Position numbers and translations under genes: made by a program. Shown here piece by piece: positions 48,927 through 57,072 of a stretch of DNA of 64,000 nucleotides. The notes below the pieces were generated by a model. That model saw nothing but the letters and a program-made list of their open reading frames with translations. It had not been told where the DNA came from and made no database searches. Numbering within the stretch: the stretch's first letter is position 1; each line of letters begins with the position of its first letter. The stretch spans positions 434,001 to 498,000 of the forward strand of contig NZ_CP076547.1 in NCBI RefSeq assembly GCF_018889995.1, read 5' to 3'. This DNA is from Subtercola sp. PAMC28395. GTDB lineage: Bacteria > Actinomycetota > Actinomycetes > Actinomycetales > Microbacteriaceae.

Positions 48927-50420
48927 TCAGGCAGCGATGGGGGCGGGCGCGGCATAGGTCACGGGCAACGTCACCCTGAACACCGTGTGACCCGGCACGC
49001 TTTCAACCGTGACAGTGCCACCGTGCGCCTCAGCAACCGCATACACGATCGCCAGGCCGAGTCCGGTGCTGCCGGCGTGCCGCGAACGCGATACGTCACC
49101 GCGAACGAACCGCTCGAAGAGGGTCGGCATGACGGCAGGGTCGATGCCGGGGCCGTCGTCAGCGACGCTGATGACCGCAAACTTCTTCCCGGAGACCGCG
49201 ATCTCCTCGAGCCCAGCCGTCACGTGCGTACCGGCGGGTGTGTGGACGCGGGCGTTGGCCAGCAGGTTTGCCGTGATCTGGTAGAGACGGGCAGCATCTC
49301 CTTCGACCTCGACGGGTTCTTCAGGCAGGTCGAGGATCCAGTCGTGGTCGCGCCCGGCCGCGTGGGCGTCGCTGACGGCATCCACGAGAGTGAGCGTCAG
49401 GTCGACGGCGTCATGAGCCACGTCCGGGCTCGAGTCGAGTCGCGCGAGCAGCAGCAGGTCTTCGACGAGTGACGTCATTCGCGTCGCTTCCGACTCTATG
49501 CGGGCCAGGGAATGCGTCACGTCGGTGGGCAGGGTTTCGTCCTGGCGGCGGGTGAGCTCGGCGTACCCCCTGATCGACGCGAGTGGGGTGCGCAGCTCGT
49601 GGCTGGCGTCGGCCACGAACTGCCTCACCTTGTCTTCGGACTGCTGGCGCGCGGTGAGCGCAGACGACACGTGTTCGAGCATCCGGTTCAGGGCGTTACC
49701 GACCCGGCCGACCTCGGTCTTCGGGTTCGTGTCTCGCTCGGGGACGCGCACGGCGAGGGCGACTTCGCCCCGGTCGAGCGGGAGCTCTGCAACGTGGGCA
49801 GCGGTGTCGGCCACGCGCTGCAGGGGCCGGAGGGCGAGAGTGATGATGAGTCCGCCGAGCAGAACGGCGACGAGGAGGCCGGCCAGGGTCACGACGACGG
49901 TGGTGATGGCGAGTTGCGTAACGGTCGCCTGGACGGGCGCCAGGGAGAGGCCGAGCACGACGGTGTAGCCATTGGTCGTTTCAAGCGAGACGACGCGGTA
50001 CTGGCCGAGCCCGGTTCCGAGGTCGACGGTGACCGGCTTCTGGCCGGGAGTGACGGCTGCGAGTTGCAGGGCTCGTGCGGACGCGAGCGGAACCACTTCG
50101 GTTCCACCGAAGGAAGTGGCGCTCGACGAGCTGATGACGGTGCCTGAGTACAGCACCTGGCCACCGGACACGATCACCCCGACTGTTCCGAGCGGCTGTC
50201 GGTCGAGAAACGTGGAGAGGTCGCCCCCGCGGAGCTGCAGAGTGAACGTTCCGCCCGGCGGAGGCCCTCCCGCACTGCTCGATGAGCCGCCGGGGAGCTG
50301 TTCGTCGAGCTTGTTCACGAGCACGCCGTTGAGCGTGAGCGTGCTCACGAGCCCGATGGCCAGGCCGAGCAGGACGATCAGGGCGCCGACGCTCAGAACG
50401 AGCCGGCGACGGAGGGTCAC
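48927..50420 (-). CDS. Membrane sensor histidine kinase with HAMP domain
   Basis: A 497-aa kinase. Two transmembrane helices (about residues 8-32 and 175-200) flank an extracytoplasmic sensor with a Ser/Gly/Pro-rich loop and a LRGGDLSTFL segment. HAMP follows, then H box DASHELRTPLASIRG, N box NLLANARVH, G1 ADDGPGIDPA and G2 TGLGLAIVYA. It overlaps the response regulator gene by 4 bp. With the divergent MacB-type exporter next door it is likely its regulator. Confidence 0.94.
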   Translation of the reverse strand: MTLRRRLVLSVGALIVLLGLAIGLVSTLTLNGVLVNKLDEQLPGGSSSSAGGPPPGGTFTLQLRGGDLSTFLDRQPLGTVGVIVSGGQVLYSGTVISSSSATSFGGTEVVPLASARALQLAAVTPGQKPVTVDLGTGLGQYRVVSLETTNGYTVVLGLSLAPVQATVTQLAITTVVVTLAGLLVAVLLGGLIITLALRPLQRVADTAAHVAELPLDRGEVALAVRVPERDTNPKTEVGRVGNALNRMLEHVSSALTARQQSEDKVRQFVADASHELRTPLASIRGYAELTRRQDETLPTDVTHSLARIESEATRMTSLVEDLLLLARLDSSPDVAHDAVDLTLTLVDAVSDAHAAGRDHDWILDLPEEPVEVEGDAARLYQITANLLANARVHTPAGTHVTAGLEEIAVSGKKFAVISVADDGPGIDPAVMPTLFERFVRGDVSRSRHAGSTGLGLAIVYAVAEAHGGTVTVESVPGHTVFRVTLPVTYAAPAPIAA

Positions 50421-51178
50421 GGCGCGGTCTTCAGCATGTAGCCGGCGCCGCGCACAGTGTGGATCATCGGCGGGCGACCCGCGTCGACCTTCTTTCGCAG
50501 GTAGGAGATGTAGATCTCGACGACGCTCGAGCGCCCACCGAAGTCGTAGCTCCAGACCCGGTCGAGGATCTGGGCCTTGCTGAGCACCCGGCGAGGGTTG
50601 CGCATGAGGAAGCGCAGGAGCTCGAATTCTGTGGCGGTGAGTTCGATCGGCTCGCCGGAGCGGTGCACCTCGTGGCTGTCTTCGTTCAACACGAGATCGC
50701 CCACCACGACCTCGGGGTCGACGGCGTCGGTGACGAGAACGGTCGAACGGCGGAGCAGGCCACGCAGGCGGGCCACCAGCTCTTCGAGACTGAACGGCTT
50801 GGTGACGTAGTCGTCGCCACCCGCGGTGAGGCCGGCGATCCGATCATCCAGCGAGTCTTTCGCCGTAAGGAAGAGAACAGGGGTCTCCTGCCCATCGCCG
50901 CGAACGCGGGACAACACCTGGAGCCCATCGATGTCGGGGAGCATCACATCGAGAACGATGACGTCGGGGCGGAACTCGCGGGCCAGCGTCACGGCCTGGC
51001 GGCCTTCGCTGGCCGTCTTGACGTCCCATCCCTCGTAGCGCAGTGCCATCGACAGCAGGTCGGTCAGGGTGGGCTCGTCGTCGACGACGAGGGCACGCAC
51101 CGGGGAGCCGTCGGCTCTCGAGAGTCGCGGCCTGCTCGCCGAGGAACTGGAAGGAAGCCTTGAGTTGTCTATGGTCAC
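50417..51178 (-). CDS. OmpR/PhoB-type response regulator
   Basis: A 253-aa regulator: a Ser/Arg-rich N-terminal extension of about 26 residues, a receiver (VVDDEPTLTD, phospho-acceptor in VIVLDVMLPDIDG, Lys in YVTKPFSL) and a winged helix (ELTATEFELLRFLMRNPRRVLSKAQI and RSSVVEIYISYLRKKVD, ending VRGAGYML). Close to PrrA/TrcR/PhoP-type actinobacterial regulators. GTG 51178 has a TACCTA box 6 nt upstream. First gene of the regulator-kinase operon; the gap to the divergent exporter holds regularly spaced boxes. Confidence 0.94.
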   Translation of the reverse strand: MTIDNSRLPSSSSASRPRLSRADGSPVRALVVDDEPTLTDLLSMALRYEGWDVKTASEGRQAVTLAREFRPDVIVLDVMLPDIDGLQVLSRVRGDGQETPVLFLTAKDSLDDRIAGLTAGGDDYVTKPFSLEELVARLRGLLRRSTVLVTDAVDPEVVVGDLVLNEDSHEVHRSGEPIELTATEFELLRFLMRNPRRVLSKAQILDRVWSYDFGGRSSVVEIYISYLRKKVDAGRPPMIHTVRGAGYMLKTAP

Positions 51179-51184
51179 AGCCCT

Positions 51185-51190
51185 TAGGTA
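51185..51190 (-). promoter_or_regulatory. -10 box TACCTA of a leaderless promoter (two-component system)
   Basis: TACCTA, 6 nt, then GTG 51178 on the minus strand; 10 bp from the first direct-repeat box. Confidence 0.5.
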
Positions 51191-51200
51191 ATCGTTCTTT

Positions 51201-51244
51201 TCTATGACAAGTCTATGAATCGCCTACGCGTGGTCTGTGAATTG
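51201..51244 (+). promoter_or_regulatory. 11-bp direct repeats, candidate response-regulator sites
   Basis: TCTATGACAAG (51201), TCTATGAATCG (51212), a degenerate unit (51223) and TCTGTGAATTG (51234) follow at exactly 11-bp steps. OmpR/PhoP-type dimers bind such head-to-tail repeats. Located just upstream of the regulator's promoter. Confidence 0.6.
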
Positions 51245-51284
51245 AAAATGTCCATTTCTCTGAGCAAGCTCTCAGGCACAGCTG

Positions 51285-51292
51285 ATTCATAG
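51285..51292 (-). promoter_or_regulatory. Inverted copy of the box (ATTCATAG) on the exporter side
   Basis: Exact inverse complement of CTATGAAT at 51213-51220. It lies just upstream of a TTGGCA (51300-51305) that could be the -35 of the divergent exporter operon. Confidence 0.5.
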
Positions 51293-51396
51293 CTTCTCCT
51301 TGGCAATTCGATAAGACACGCTCCTAGATTCTCGCTGTTCGACTCACCCTCTCTGCCTGCCCCGGGCCGAGACAGCTGGATCTACGAGGAGCACCC

Positions 51397-52947
51397 GTGT
51401 TCGGTACCTACTTGCGGCGAGAACTACTCGGCCGCCGCAGACAGACCATCATCATCGCCATCGGCATGGCCCTGGCGATCGGGTTGGTCATCCTGGTCAA
51501 CTCGATCTCTGCCGGAGTGCAGAACGCACAGGCCTCTGTACTCGCCTCCGTCTATGGCGTCGGCACCGACGTGACGATCAGCCAGGCGGCCACTCCGCCG
51601 ACTGCCGGAGCCGCTGGCGGTGGCCAGCAGGGATTCGCCTTCGGGTCGGGCTCAGGTGACACCTCGGGAGGCACGACCAATCTCAGCCAGTCCCGGCTCG
51701 TCAGCACTCCGACGCAGACGGTCTTCGATGCCGGCCAGCTGGCAACGGTGCAGGGAGTGAGTGGAGTCGCCGCCGCCACCGGCACCCTGTCGCTCGAGAA
51801 CATCACGTTCAGCGGGCAGGTGCCGAACCGTCAGGCGGGTGCCACCGGTGGCAACCGCACCCCGGGCGGAGCGACCAACGCGACGCCGCCCACCGGCGGT
51901 GCAGACGGCGCGGGAGGGAGCGCCTTCAACCTCAACAGATTCAGCGTGCTCGGCGTCGACTCCGCGGGCGATTCGGTCGGGCCCCTCTCGTCGGTTGCCG
52001 TTGCGACCGGGCGCGTTCTTGCGACAAGTGACGCCGGCACCGATGTCGCCGTTCTCGACAGCAGCTATGCCACCAGTGCGTCGCTCGCCGTCGGTGGCAC
52101 CATCACGATCGGCGGAACAGCGTTCCAGATCGTCGGCACAGTCGATTCGACCGGCACGGATTCGACAACCGCTGCGAACGTCTATGTGCCCCTGGATGTC
52201 GCCCAGTCCCTTTCGGGCAACACCGGCAAGCTGAGCACGGTCTACGTACAGGCCGCCTCCTCCAGCGGTGTCGACCAGCTTGCAGCAGACCTCAAGACGG
52301 CCTTGCCGACGGCTACCGTGAACACACAGGCCGACCTCGCCTCGACCGTCTCCGGCTCCCTGTCGACTGCATCATCGCTGGTGAGCAGCCTGGGTACCTG
52401 GCTGTCGATCCTCGTGCTAGCCGCGGCGTTCCTGATTGCCATCCTGTTCACGATCTCGGGAGTGACCCGCAGAACGCGTGAGTTCGGCACGCTCAAGGCC
52501 ATCGGCTGGAGCAACGGGCGCATCGTGCGCCAGGTCGCCGGAGAATCGGTGGTGCAGGGCCTCATCGGCGGGGTCATCGGTGTCGTCGTGGGAATCGCCG
52601 GCATCGCGATCGTGAATGCCATCTCCCCCACATTGACCGGCTCAGCCACCACGGGTGGTGGGTTCGGCGGGGCAGCACGGCGCGCAGCCGGTACGGCAGG
52701 GTCTGCTGCAACGGGCGGCGGGGCGACCGGCGGGGGCGGCGGCTTCGGCCAGCGTGGTGCTGGCGGCGGTTTCGGCGCTGCGGCGAACCAGGCAACTTCG
52801 ACCGTCGTCCTCCACGCACCCTTCACCATCGAGATCGTCCTGATCGCTGTGGGGCTGGCTGTTCTGGGCGGCCTGCTCGCCGGGGCCATCGGTGGTTGGC
52901 GGGCGGCTCGCCTGCGCCCGGCTGAGGCACTGCGCTCAGTCGCCTAG
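51397..52947 (+). CDS. MacB/FtsX-type ABC permease with glycine-rich insertions
   Basis: A 516-aa permease. One N-terminal helix (TIIIAIGMALAIGLVILVN), a large extracytoplasmic domain (about residues 45-320), then three helices, the FtsX core (FTISGVTRRTREFGTLKAIGWS) and a C-terminal helix with RAARLRPAEALRSV. Two low-complexity stretches are notable: a Gly/Ser/Thr-rich run near residues 65-95 and a Gly/Ala-rich run of about 50 residues (about 420-470) just before the last helix. MacB-type systems move lipoproteins, peptides or drugs by mechanotransmission. GAGGAG before GTG 51397. Confidence 0.92.
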   Translation: MFGTYLRRELLGRRRQTIIIAIGMALAIGLVILVNSISAGVQNAQASVLASVYGVGTDVTISQAATPPTAGAAGGGQQGFAFGSGSGDTSGGTTNLSQSRLVSTPTQTVFDAGQLATVQGVSGVAAATGTLSLENITFSGQVPNRQAGATGGNRTPGGATNATPPTGGADGAGGSAFNLNRFSVLGVDSAGDSVGPLSSVAVATGRVLATSDAGTDVAVLDSSYATSASLAVGGTITIGGTAFQIVGTVDSTGTDSTTAANVYVPLDVAQSLSGNTGKLSTVYVQAASSSGVDQLAADLKTALPTATVNTQADLASTVSGSLSTASSLVSSLGTWLSILVLAAAFLIAILFTISGVTRRTREFGTLKAIGWSNGRIVRQVAGESVVQGLIGGVIGVVVGIAGIAIVNAISPTLTGSATTGGGFGGAARRAAGTAGSAATGGGATGGGGGFGQRGAGGGFGAAANQATSTVVLHAPFTIEIVLIAVGLAVLGGLLAGAIGGWRAARLRPAEALRSVA

Positions 52948-53014
52948 CCTGCGCTTCCAGCCCCGCATCAGGGCCGATCCACTCATCCCTCACACCGACT
53001 TCTGGAGATCATCC

Positions 53015-53683
53015 ATGTACGAGTTGAAGAACGTCTCAAAGAGCTACAGCCAGGCGAAGCGAACCGTTGTCGCGCTGGACGATGTGACTCTCAGCATTCC
53101 CGACGGCCAGATGGTCGCCGTGCAGGGGCCGACCGGCGGTGGCAAGTCCACTCTGCTGCAGATGCTGGGCGCGCTCGACCGGCCGAGCTCCGGCGAAGTG
53201 CTGCTGGGGGGTTCGACGCTCTCGAGACTCGGCGACAACGCCCTGGCCGAGATTCGCGCGCGGGAGATCGGCTTCGTCTTCCAGAGCTTCAACCTGATCC
53301 CGACCCTGACGGCGCAGGAGAACGTCGAGACGGCGCTCGCACCGCTGGGGATGCCGGGCTCTGAGCGGCGCGCGAAGGCTCAGGATGCCCTGGCCTCCGT
53401 GGGCCTCGGCGACAGGTTGACTCACCGACCGGCTGAGCTCTCCGGTGGGCAGCAGCAGCGGGTGGCCATCGCGAGGGCGCTGGTGAAGTCCCCCGATGTA
53501 CTGCTCGCCGACGAACCGACGGGCGCCCTCGATGAAGAGACTCGCGACGAGATCATGCAGTTGCTCGAGGGCTTCTGGCGCGAGAAGGGGCTCACGCTCA
53601 TCATCGTGACGCACGACACCGCGGTCGCCCGGCGCGCCGAACGCCGACTGCACATCAAGGGCGGCACGGTGCGCGAGGCCTGA
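53015..53683 (+). CDS. MacB/LolD-type ABC ATPase
   Basis: A 222-aa ATPase with Walker A GPTGGGKSTLLQ, signature LSGGQQQRVAIARAL, Walker B DVLLADEPTGALD and the typical VFQSFNLIPTLTAQENVETAL segment. In this class the ATPase pairs with an FtsX-type permease, here the gene just upstream (68 bp apart). ATG 53015 has GGAG upstream; a longer frame from 52892 overlaps the permease end and is unlikely. Confidence 0.95.
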   Translation: MYELKNVSKSYSQAKRTVVALDDVTLSIPDGQMVAVQGPTGGGKSTLLQMLGALDRPSSGEVLLGGSTLSRLGDNALAEIRAREIGFVFQSFNLIPTLTAQENVETALAPLGMPGSERRAKAQDALASVGLGDRLTHRPAELSGGQQQRVAIARALVKSPDVLLADEPTGALDEETRDEIMQLLEGFWREKGLTLIIVTHDTAVARRAERRLHIKGGTVREA

Positions 53684-53711
53684 CACCACCTGCCCCCGAC
53701 CCGCCGCCTGA

Positions 53712-53788
53712 ATCGATCAATCGTCGGCCCACAGCCAAACCAAGCCGCCCAGCGCGGAGGTTTCACTGAGGGCCGATGGTTGATCGAT
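53712..53788. repeat. Perfect 9-bp inverted repeat flanking the convergent gap
   Basis: ATCGATCAA (53712-53720) and TTGATCGAT (53780-53788) are exact inverse complements 59 bp apart, between the ABC ATPase and SDR gene ends. Possible bidirectional terminator scaffold or a site; no U-tract. Confidence 0.35.
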
Positions 53789-53802
53789 GTTCCGCGGCAG
53801 TC

Positions 53803-54648
53803 CTACGAGCGAGCGTCTCTCCACGAGTGTTGCGGTGCGTACCCCAGCACTCTGCGAGCCTTGTCGATCGAGAGCAGGGTCGTGTTCTCGCCGAGCTCGC
53901 CGCGCACAGGCGTGTCGGGGAACACCTCCGCCACCAGCTCGTCGTTGCTCCGGCTCATGACGGTGTCGGCCGCAGCAATGATGAATCGCTCGAAGCCCGT
54001 GCCCTCGAACTCCAGCGCCTTGAGCACGGCTTGCGCCCCATCGCGCGAGTCGATGTATCCCCAGAGGTTCCACTTACGCAGGCGCGCATCGGCATCGAAC
54101 GACGGGAACTCGGCATAGTCCTCCTCGTACATGACGTTCGAGAACCGCAGCGCGACGATCTTCAGCTCCGGGCTCCAGCGCGTCAGCTCGATCGCCAGCT
54201 GTTCCTCGAGGTGCTTCGTGAGCGAATACACCGATTCAGGGCGGGCTGGGTACTCCTCGTCCACCGGAATGTAGGGCGGCGGGGTGTCGAAAGGCAGGCC
54301 GAGCACGGTCTCGCTCGACGCGGTCACGATGTTCGTGATTCCTGCGCGCCGCGCCGCGTGCAGCACATGGAACGTCGAGAGCATGTTGTTGTCGAACGTG
54401 GCGACATCAGAGCGGATGCCCGGCGCCGGTATTGCGGCAAGGTGAACCAGGGCATCCACACCGTCGTACCTGTCGTTCACGCCCAGCAGGGCGTCGAGGG
54501 CCTCGCCGTAGTTCGTGAAATCGACGCGGATCGTGCTGTCGCGTGGGCCGGCCACGTCGAGGTTGAACACCTCGTGCCCTACCTCCCGCAGATGGTCGAC
54601 CACTGTTCTGCCGAGTTTGCCTGAACCGCCGGTAACTGCAATGCGCAT
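53803..54648 (-). CDS. Extended short-chain dehydrogenase (NAD-dependent epimerase/dehydratase family)
   Basis: A 281-aa NAD(P)-binding Rossmann protein. The N terminus MRIAVTGGSGKLGRTVVDHL holds the TGGxGxxG motif; VDALVHLAAIPAPG is the cofactor-adjacent segment; the catalytic YxxxK is YSLTKHLEEQL preceded by NIVTASSETVLG. It is shorter than GalE (320 aa) and probably acts on another nucleotide sugar or an aldehyde. AAGG about 7 nt before ATG 54648. Single gene. Confidence 0.9.
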   Translation of the reverse strand: MRIAVTGGSGKLGRTVVDHLREVGHEVFNLDVAGPRDSTIRVDFTNYGEALDALLGVNDRYDGVDALVHLAAIPAPGIRSDVATFDNNMLSTFHVLHAARRAGITNIVTASSETVLGLPFDTPPPYIPVDEEYPARPESVYSLTKHLEEQLAIELTRWSPELKIVALRFSNVMYEEDYAEFPSFDADARLRKWNLWGYIDSRDGAQAVLKALEFEGTGFERFIIAAADTVMSRSNDELVAEVFPDTPVRGELGENTTLLSIDKARRVLGYAPQHSWRDARS

Positions 54649-54794
54649 TGTTCGCCTTTACTCTTGTGGATGACCGCCAAGCACGTGACGCAAAATGCTG
54701 CTGAGGCCCAGTGGTAAGAGCAGTTTGCGCCACCTCGAGCGAGACCAGCCGTGTCTGGTCAAGTGTTCCACCGTCACAGCGAGAGAATGGAATC

Positions 54795-55433
54795 GTGACG
54801 ACGGCCTTGACTTTGACCTTCCCGTGGGAAGAAGACGAGCTGGCGCCTGCCGTGGCCTTCGTGCCGGCCCACCTGTCGCGCGTCGTCGCCGATTCGACTG
54901 ACCGCGTGGCGTGGATCAGGGCACGTTCGCGCGGGGTCACCGCCACCGATGCCGCGCGGCTCACCACCCAACGCTCGGTCGAGAACGCGGCCTACGACAA
55001 GCTGAACGGCCACAACTTCGGCGGTAACGCCTACACAGACCACGGTAGAGACCGCGAGCCGCACATCGCCGCCTGGGTGCACCGTGAACACGGCATCGCG
55101 CCGAGCACGGTGCTCTTCCACGCGCACGGCCGGCCACTTCACCTGGCCACGCCCGACGGAATCGCCGTGACCGCAACCGGCGACACCGAACTCGCCGAGA
55201 TCAAGACGACGAACAAGGCGTGGAAGTCGGTACCCCGCCACTACCTTCGGCAGATCTGGTGGCAGCAGTACGTGCTGGGCGCAGAGCGCACCCTCCTGGT
55301 CTGGGAGCAGCACGCGGAGTTCGTGCCTCTCTCGGCCGAACCCGAGTGCCGCTGGATCGACCGCGACGACAACGAGATCGCCCAGCTCGTTCGCCTGGCC
55401 GACCAGTTGCTCGGCCTCATGCAGCGCCGCTGA
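54795..55433 (+). CDS. YqaJ/lambda-exonuclease-like nuclease (PD-(D/E)xK)
   Basis: A 212-aa protein with the YqaJ viral-recombinase layout: WIRARSRGVTATDAARL (helical entry), GRDREPHIAAWV with a conserved Arg-Glu, then the catalytic Asp in ATPDGIAV and Glu-x-Lys in ELAEIKTTNKAW, followed by YLRQIWWQQYVLGAERTLLVWE. The metal-binding pattern D...ExK fits a functional exonuclease or 5' resection enzyme. No annealing protein (RecT/Erf) or phage genes are near. GTG 54795 is chosen over 54711, since homology begins there. Confidence 0.82.
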   Translation: MTTALTLTFPWEEDELAPAVAFVPAHLSRVVADSTDRVAWIRARSRGVTATDAARLTTQRSVENAAYDKLNGHNFGGNAYTDHGRDREPHIAAWVHREHGIAPSTVLFHAHGRPLHLATPDGIAVTATGDTELAEIKTTNKAWKSVPRHYLRQIWWQQYVLGAERTLLVWEQHAEFVPLSAEPECRWIDRDDNEIAQLVRLADQLLGLMQRR

Positions 55434-55468
55434 CCTCCGTCGACTTGCCCGAATGTGCAAGAAAAGGG

Positions 55469-55496
55469 CGACTTTCGCGCACCTTCGGGAAAGTCG
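55469..55496. repeat. Inverted repeat CGACTTT-N14-AAAGTCG
   Basis: Exact 7-bp arms in the 184-bp gap before the ScfR/RamB-type gene; also fits a weak transcript end for the nuclease gene. Confidence 0.35.
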
Positions 55497-55534
55497 ATCC
55501 CACAGAAAGCGGGCTCGCGAGCAGAAGAATGGCA

Positions 55535-55557
55535 CTTCTTTCGATTTATGAAAGAAG
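55535..55557. promoter_or_regulatory. Perfect 8-bp inverted repeat CTTCTTTC-N7-GAAAGAAG
   Basis: Likely operator or RNA hairpin 60 bp before ATG 55618 of the ScfR/RamB-type regulator; candidate for autoregulation. Confidence 0.5.
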
Positions 55558-55617
55558 GAGCGATGTCGGCGGGACGAGTTCGCTCTGCCGTCGCCCGCGC
55601 GCAGCCAAGATGAAGTC

Positions 55618-57072
55618 ATGCTCGATTCACTCACCGTCGGCCGACGGATCCGCCAGCTGCGCTCCGACAAAGGAATGACCCTCGACGCCCTCGGCTCTGC
55701 CGTCGGGCGGGCAGCGTCGCAGGTCTCTGTCGTCGAGAACGGCAAGCGCGAACTGAAGCTCGGCGACATGCAACGCTTTGCCACGGCCCTCGACGTCACG
55801 GTCGAACAGCTCCTCGATTCCGAACCGCCCAGCCGTCGCGCGGCCCTGGAGATCGCCCTCGAGCGCATCCAGCGCGGCCAGCTCTACTCCTCGCTCGGCC
55901 TCCCCGCGGTGCCCGCGCGCAAGACCCTCAGCGACGAGGCGATCGAGACGATTCTCGGCCTGCATCACGAAATCAAGCGGATGCACGGCGAGCGCATCGC
56001 GACCCCCGAGGAGGCCCGCCGCGCCAACACCGAGCTGCGCGCACACATGCGGGGGCGCAACAACTACTTCGCCGAACTCGAGACGACAGCGCAGAAGTTG
56101 CTCGAGGCCGTCGGTCACCTGGGCGGCCCGCTCTCGCAACGCGTCGCATCCGATCTCGCTTCGCACCTCGGCTTCACACTGCACTACGTGGCCGACCTGC
56201 CGGGGTCGACCCGGTCGATCACCGACCTGGCGAACGGGCGCATCTACGTGCCCCGCGCACAGAGCCCCGACGCCGACCCGCGCACCGTTCTGCTGCAGGC
56301 CCTGGCCAGCCACGTACTCGGGCACGAGGAGCCGACGGGCTACGGGGACTTCCTCCGCCAGCGTGTCGAGACGAACTACCTCGCAGGCGCTCTGCTCATC
56401 CCCGAACACACGGCCGTCGAGTTCCTGCAGCGCGCCAAGGCCCAGCGCGAGCTCTCGGTCGAAGACCTGCGCGACGCCTTCAGCGTGAACTACGAGACCG
56501 CGGCACACCGTTTCACCAACCTGGCGACGGAGCACCTCGGTATCCCCGTGCACTTCCTCAAGGTGCACGAGACGGGTTCTGTCGTGAAGGCCTACGAGAA
56601 TGACGACGTCGTCTTCCCGACCGATGCGCTCGGGTCGGTCGAGGGCCAGATCGTCTGCCGGTACTGGAGTGCCCGGCAGGTGTTCGACGCCGAAGACCGG
56701 TTCAGCCCCTACCACCAGTACACCGACAAACCGACGGGTACGTACTGGTGCACCTCGCGCATCCAGACCACCTCCCGCGGTCACTTCTCGATCAGCGTGG
56801 GCACCCCGTTTGCCGACGCGCGCTGGTTCCGGGGCCGCGACACCGACACCCGGTTCGCCTCGACGTGCCCAGACCCGACGTGTTGCCGGCAGCCCTCCAC
56901 GGCACTGTCGAGAAAATGGCAGACCAAGTCGTGGCCGAGCGCCCGGTTGAATTCGAGCCTGCTCGCTGCGATGCCGACCGGCTCGTTCCCCGGCGTCGAC
57001 AGCACGGAGGTCTTCGAGTTTCTCGACCGTCACGACCCTGAGCACGAGCTCACCAGGGCGAGCCAATCATGA
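55618..57072 (+). CDS. ScfR/RamB-type XRE regulator with degenerate IrrE-like domain
   Basis: A 484-aa regulator: an XRE helix-turn-helix at about residues 7-62 (RIRQLRSDKGMTLDALGSAVG...VSVVENGKRE), a helical middle, an ImmA/IrrE-like domain at about 190-290 and a C-terminal DUF2083 domain with CRYWSARQVF and a CPDPTCC cysteine group. In RamB, homologues control glyoxylate-cycle and acetate genes; ScfR subfamily members sense short-chain fatty acyl groups. The peptidase motif expected as HExxH is HVLGH here, missing the catalytic Glu. Its stop overlaps the start of the thioesterase gene by 4 bp. Confidence 0.92.
   Translation: MLDSLTVGRRIRQLRSDKGMTLDALGSAVGRAASQVSVVENGKRELKLGDMQRFATALDVTVEQLLDSEPPSRRAALEIALERIQRGQLYSSLGLPAVPARKTLSDEAIETILGLHHEIKRMHGERIATPEEARRANTELRAHMRGRNNYFAELETTAQKLLEAVGHLGGPLSQRVASDLASHLGFTLHYVADLPGSTRSITDLANGRIYVPRAQSPDADPRTVLLQALASHVLGHEEPTGYGDFLRQRVETNYLAGALLIPEHTAVEFLQRAKAQRELSVEDLRDAFSVNYETAAHRFTNLATEHLGIPVHFLKVHETGSVVKAYENDDVVFPTDALGSVEGQIVCRYWSARQVFDAEDRFSPYHQYTDKPTGTYWCTSRIQTTSRGHFSISVGTPFADARWFRGRDTDTRFASTCPDPTCCRQPSTALSRKWQTKSWPSARLNSSLLAAMPTGSFPGVDSTEVFEFLDRHDPEHELTRASQS

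Noticed and set aside
54695..54775. tRNA-like stretch with a D-arm-like CAGTGGTAAGAGCA
   Set aside because: D-stem arms do not pair and there is no proper T-arm TTCRA; no acceptor stem closes.
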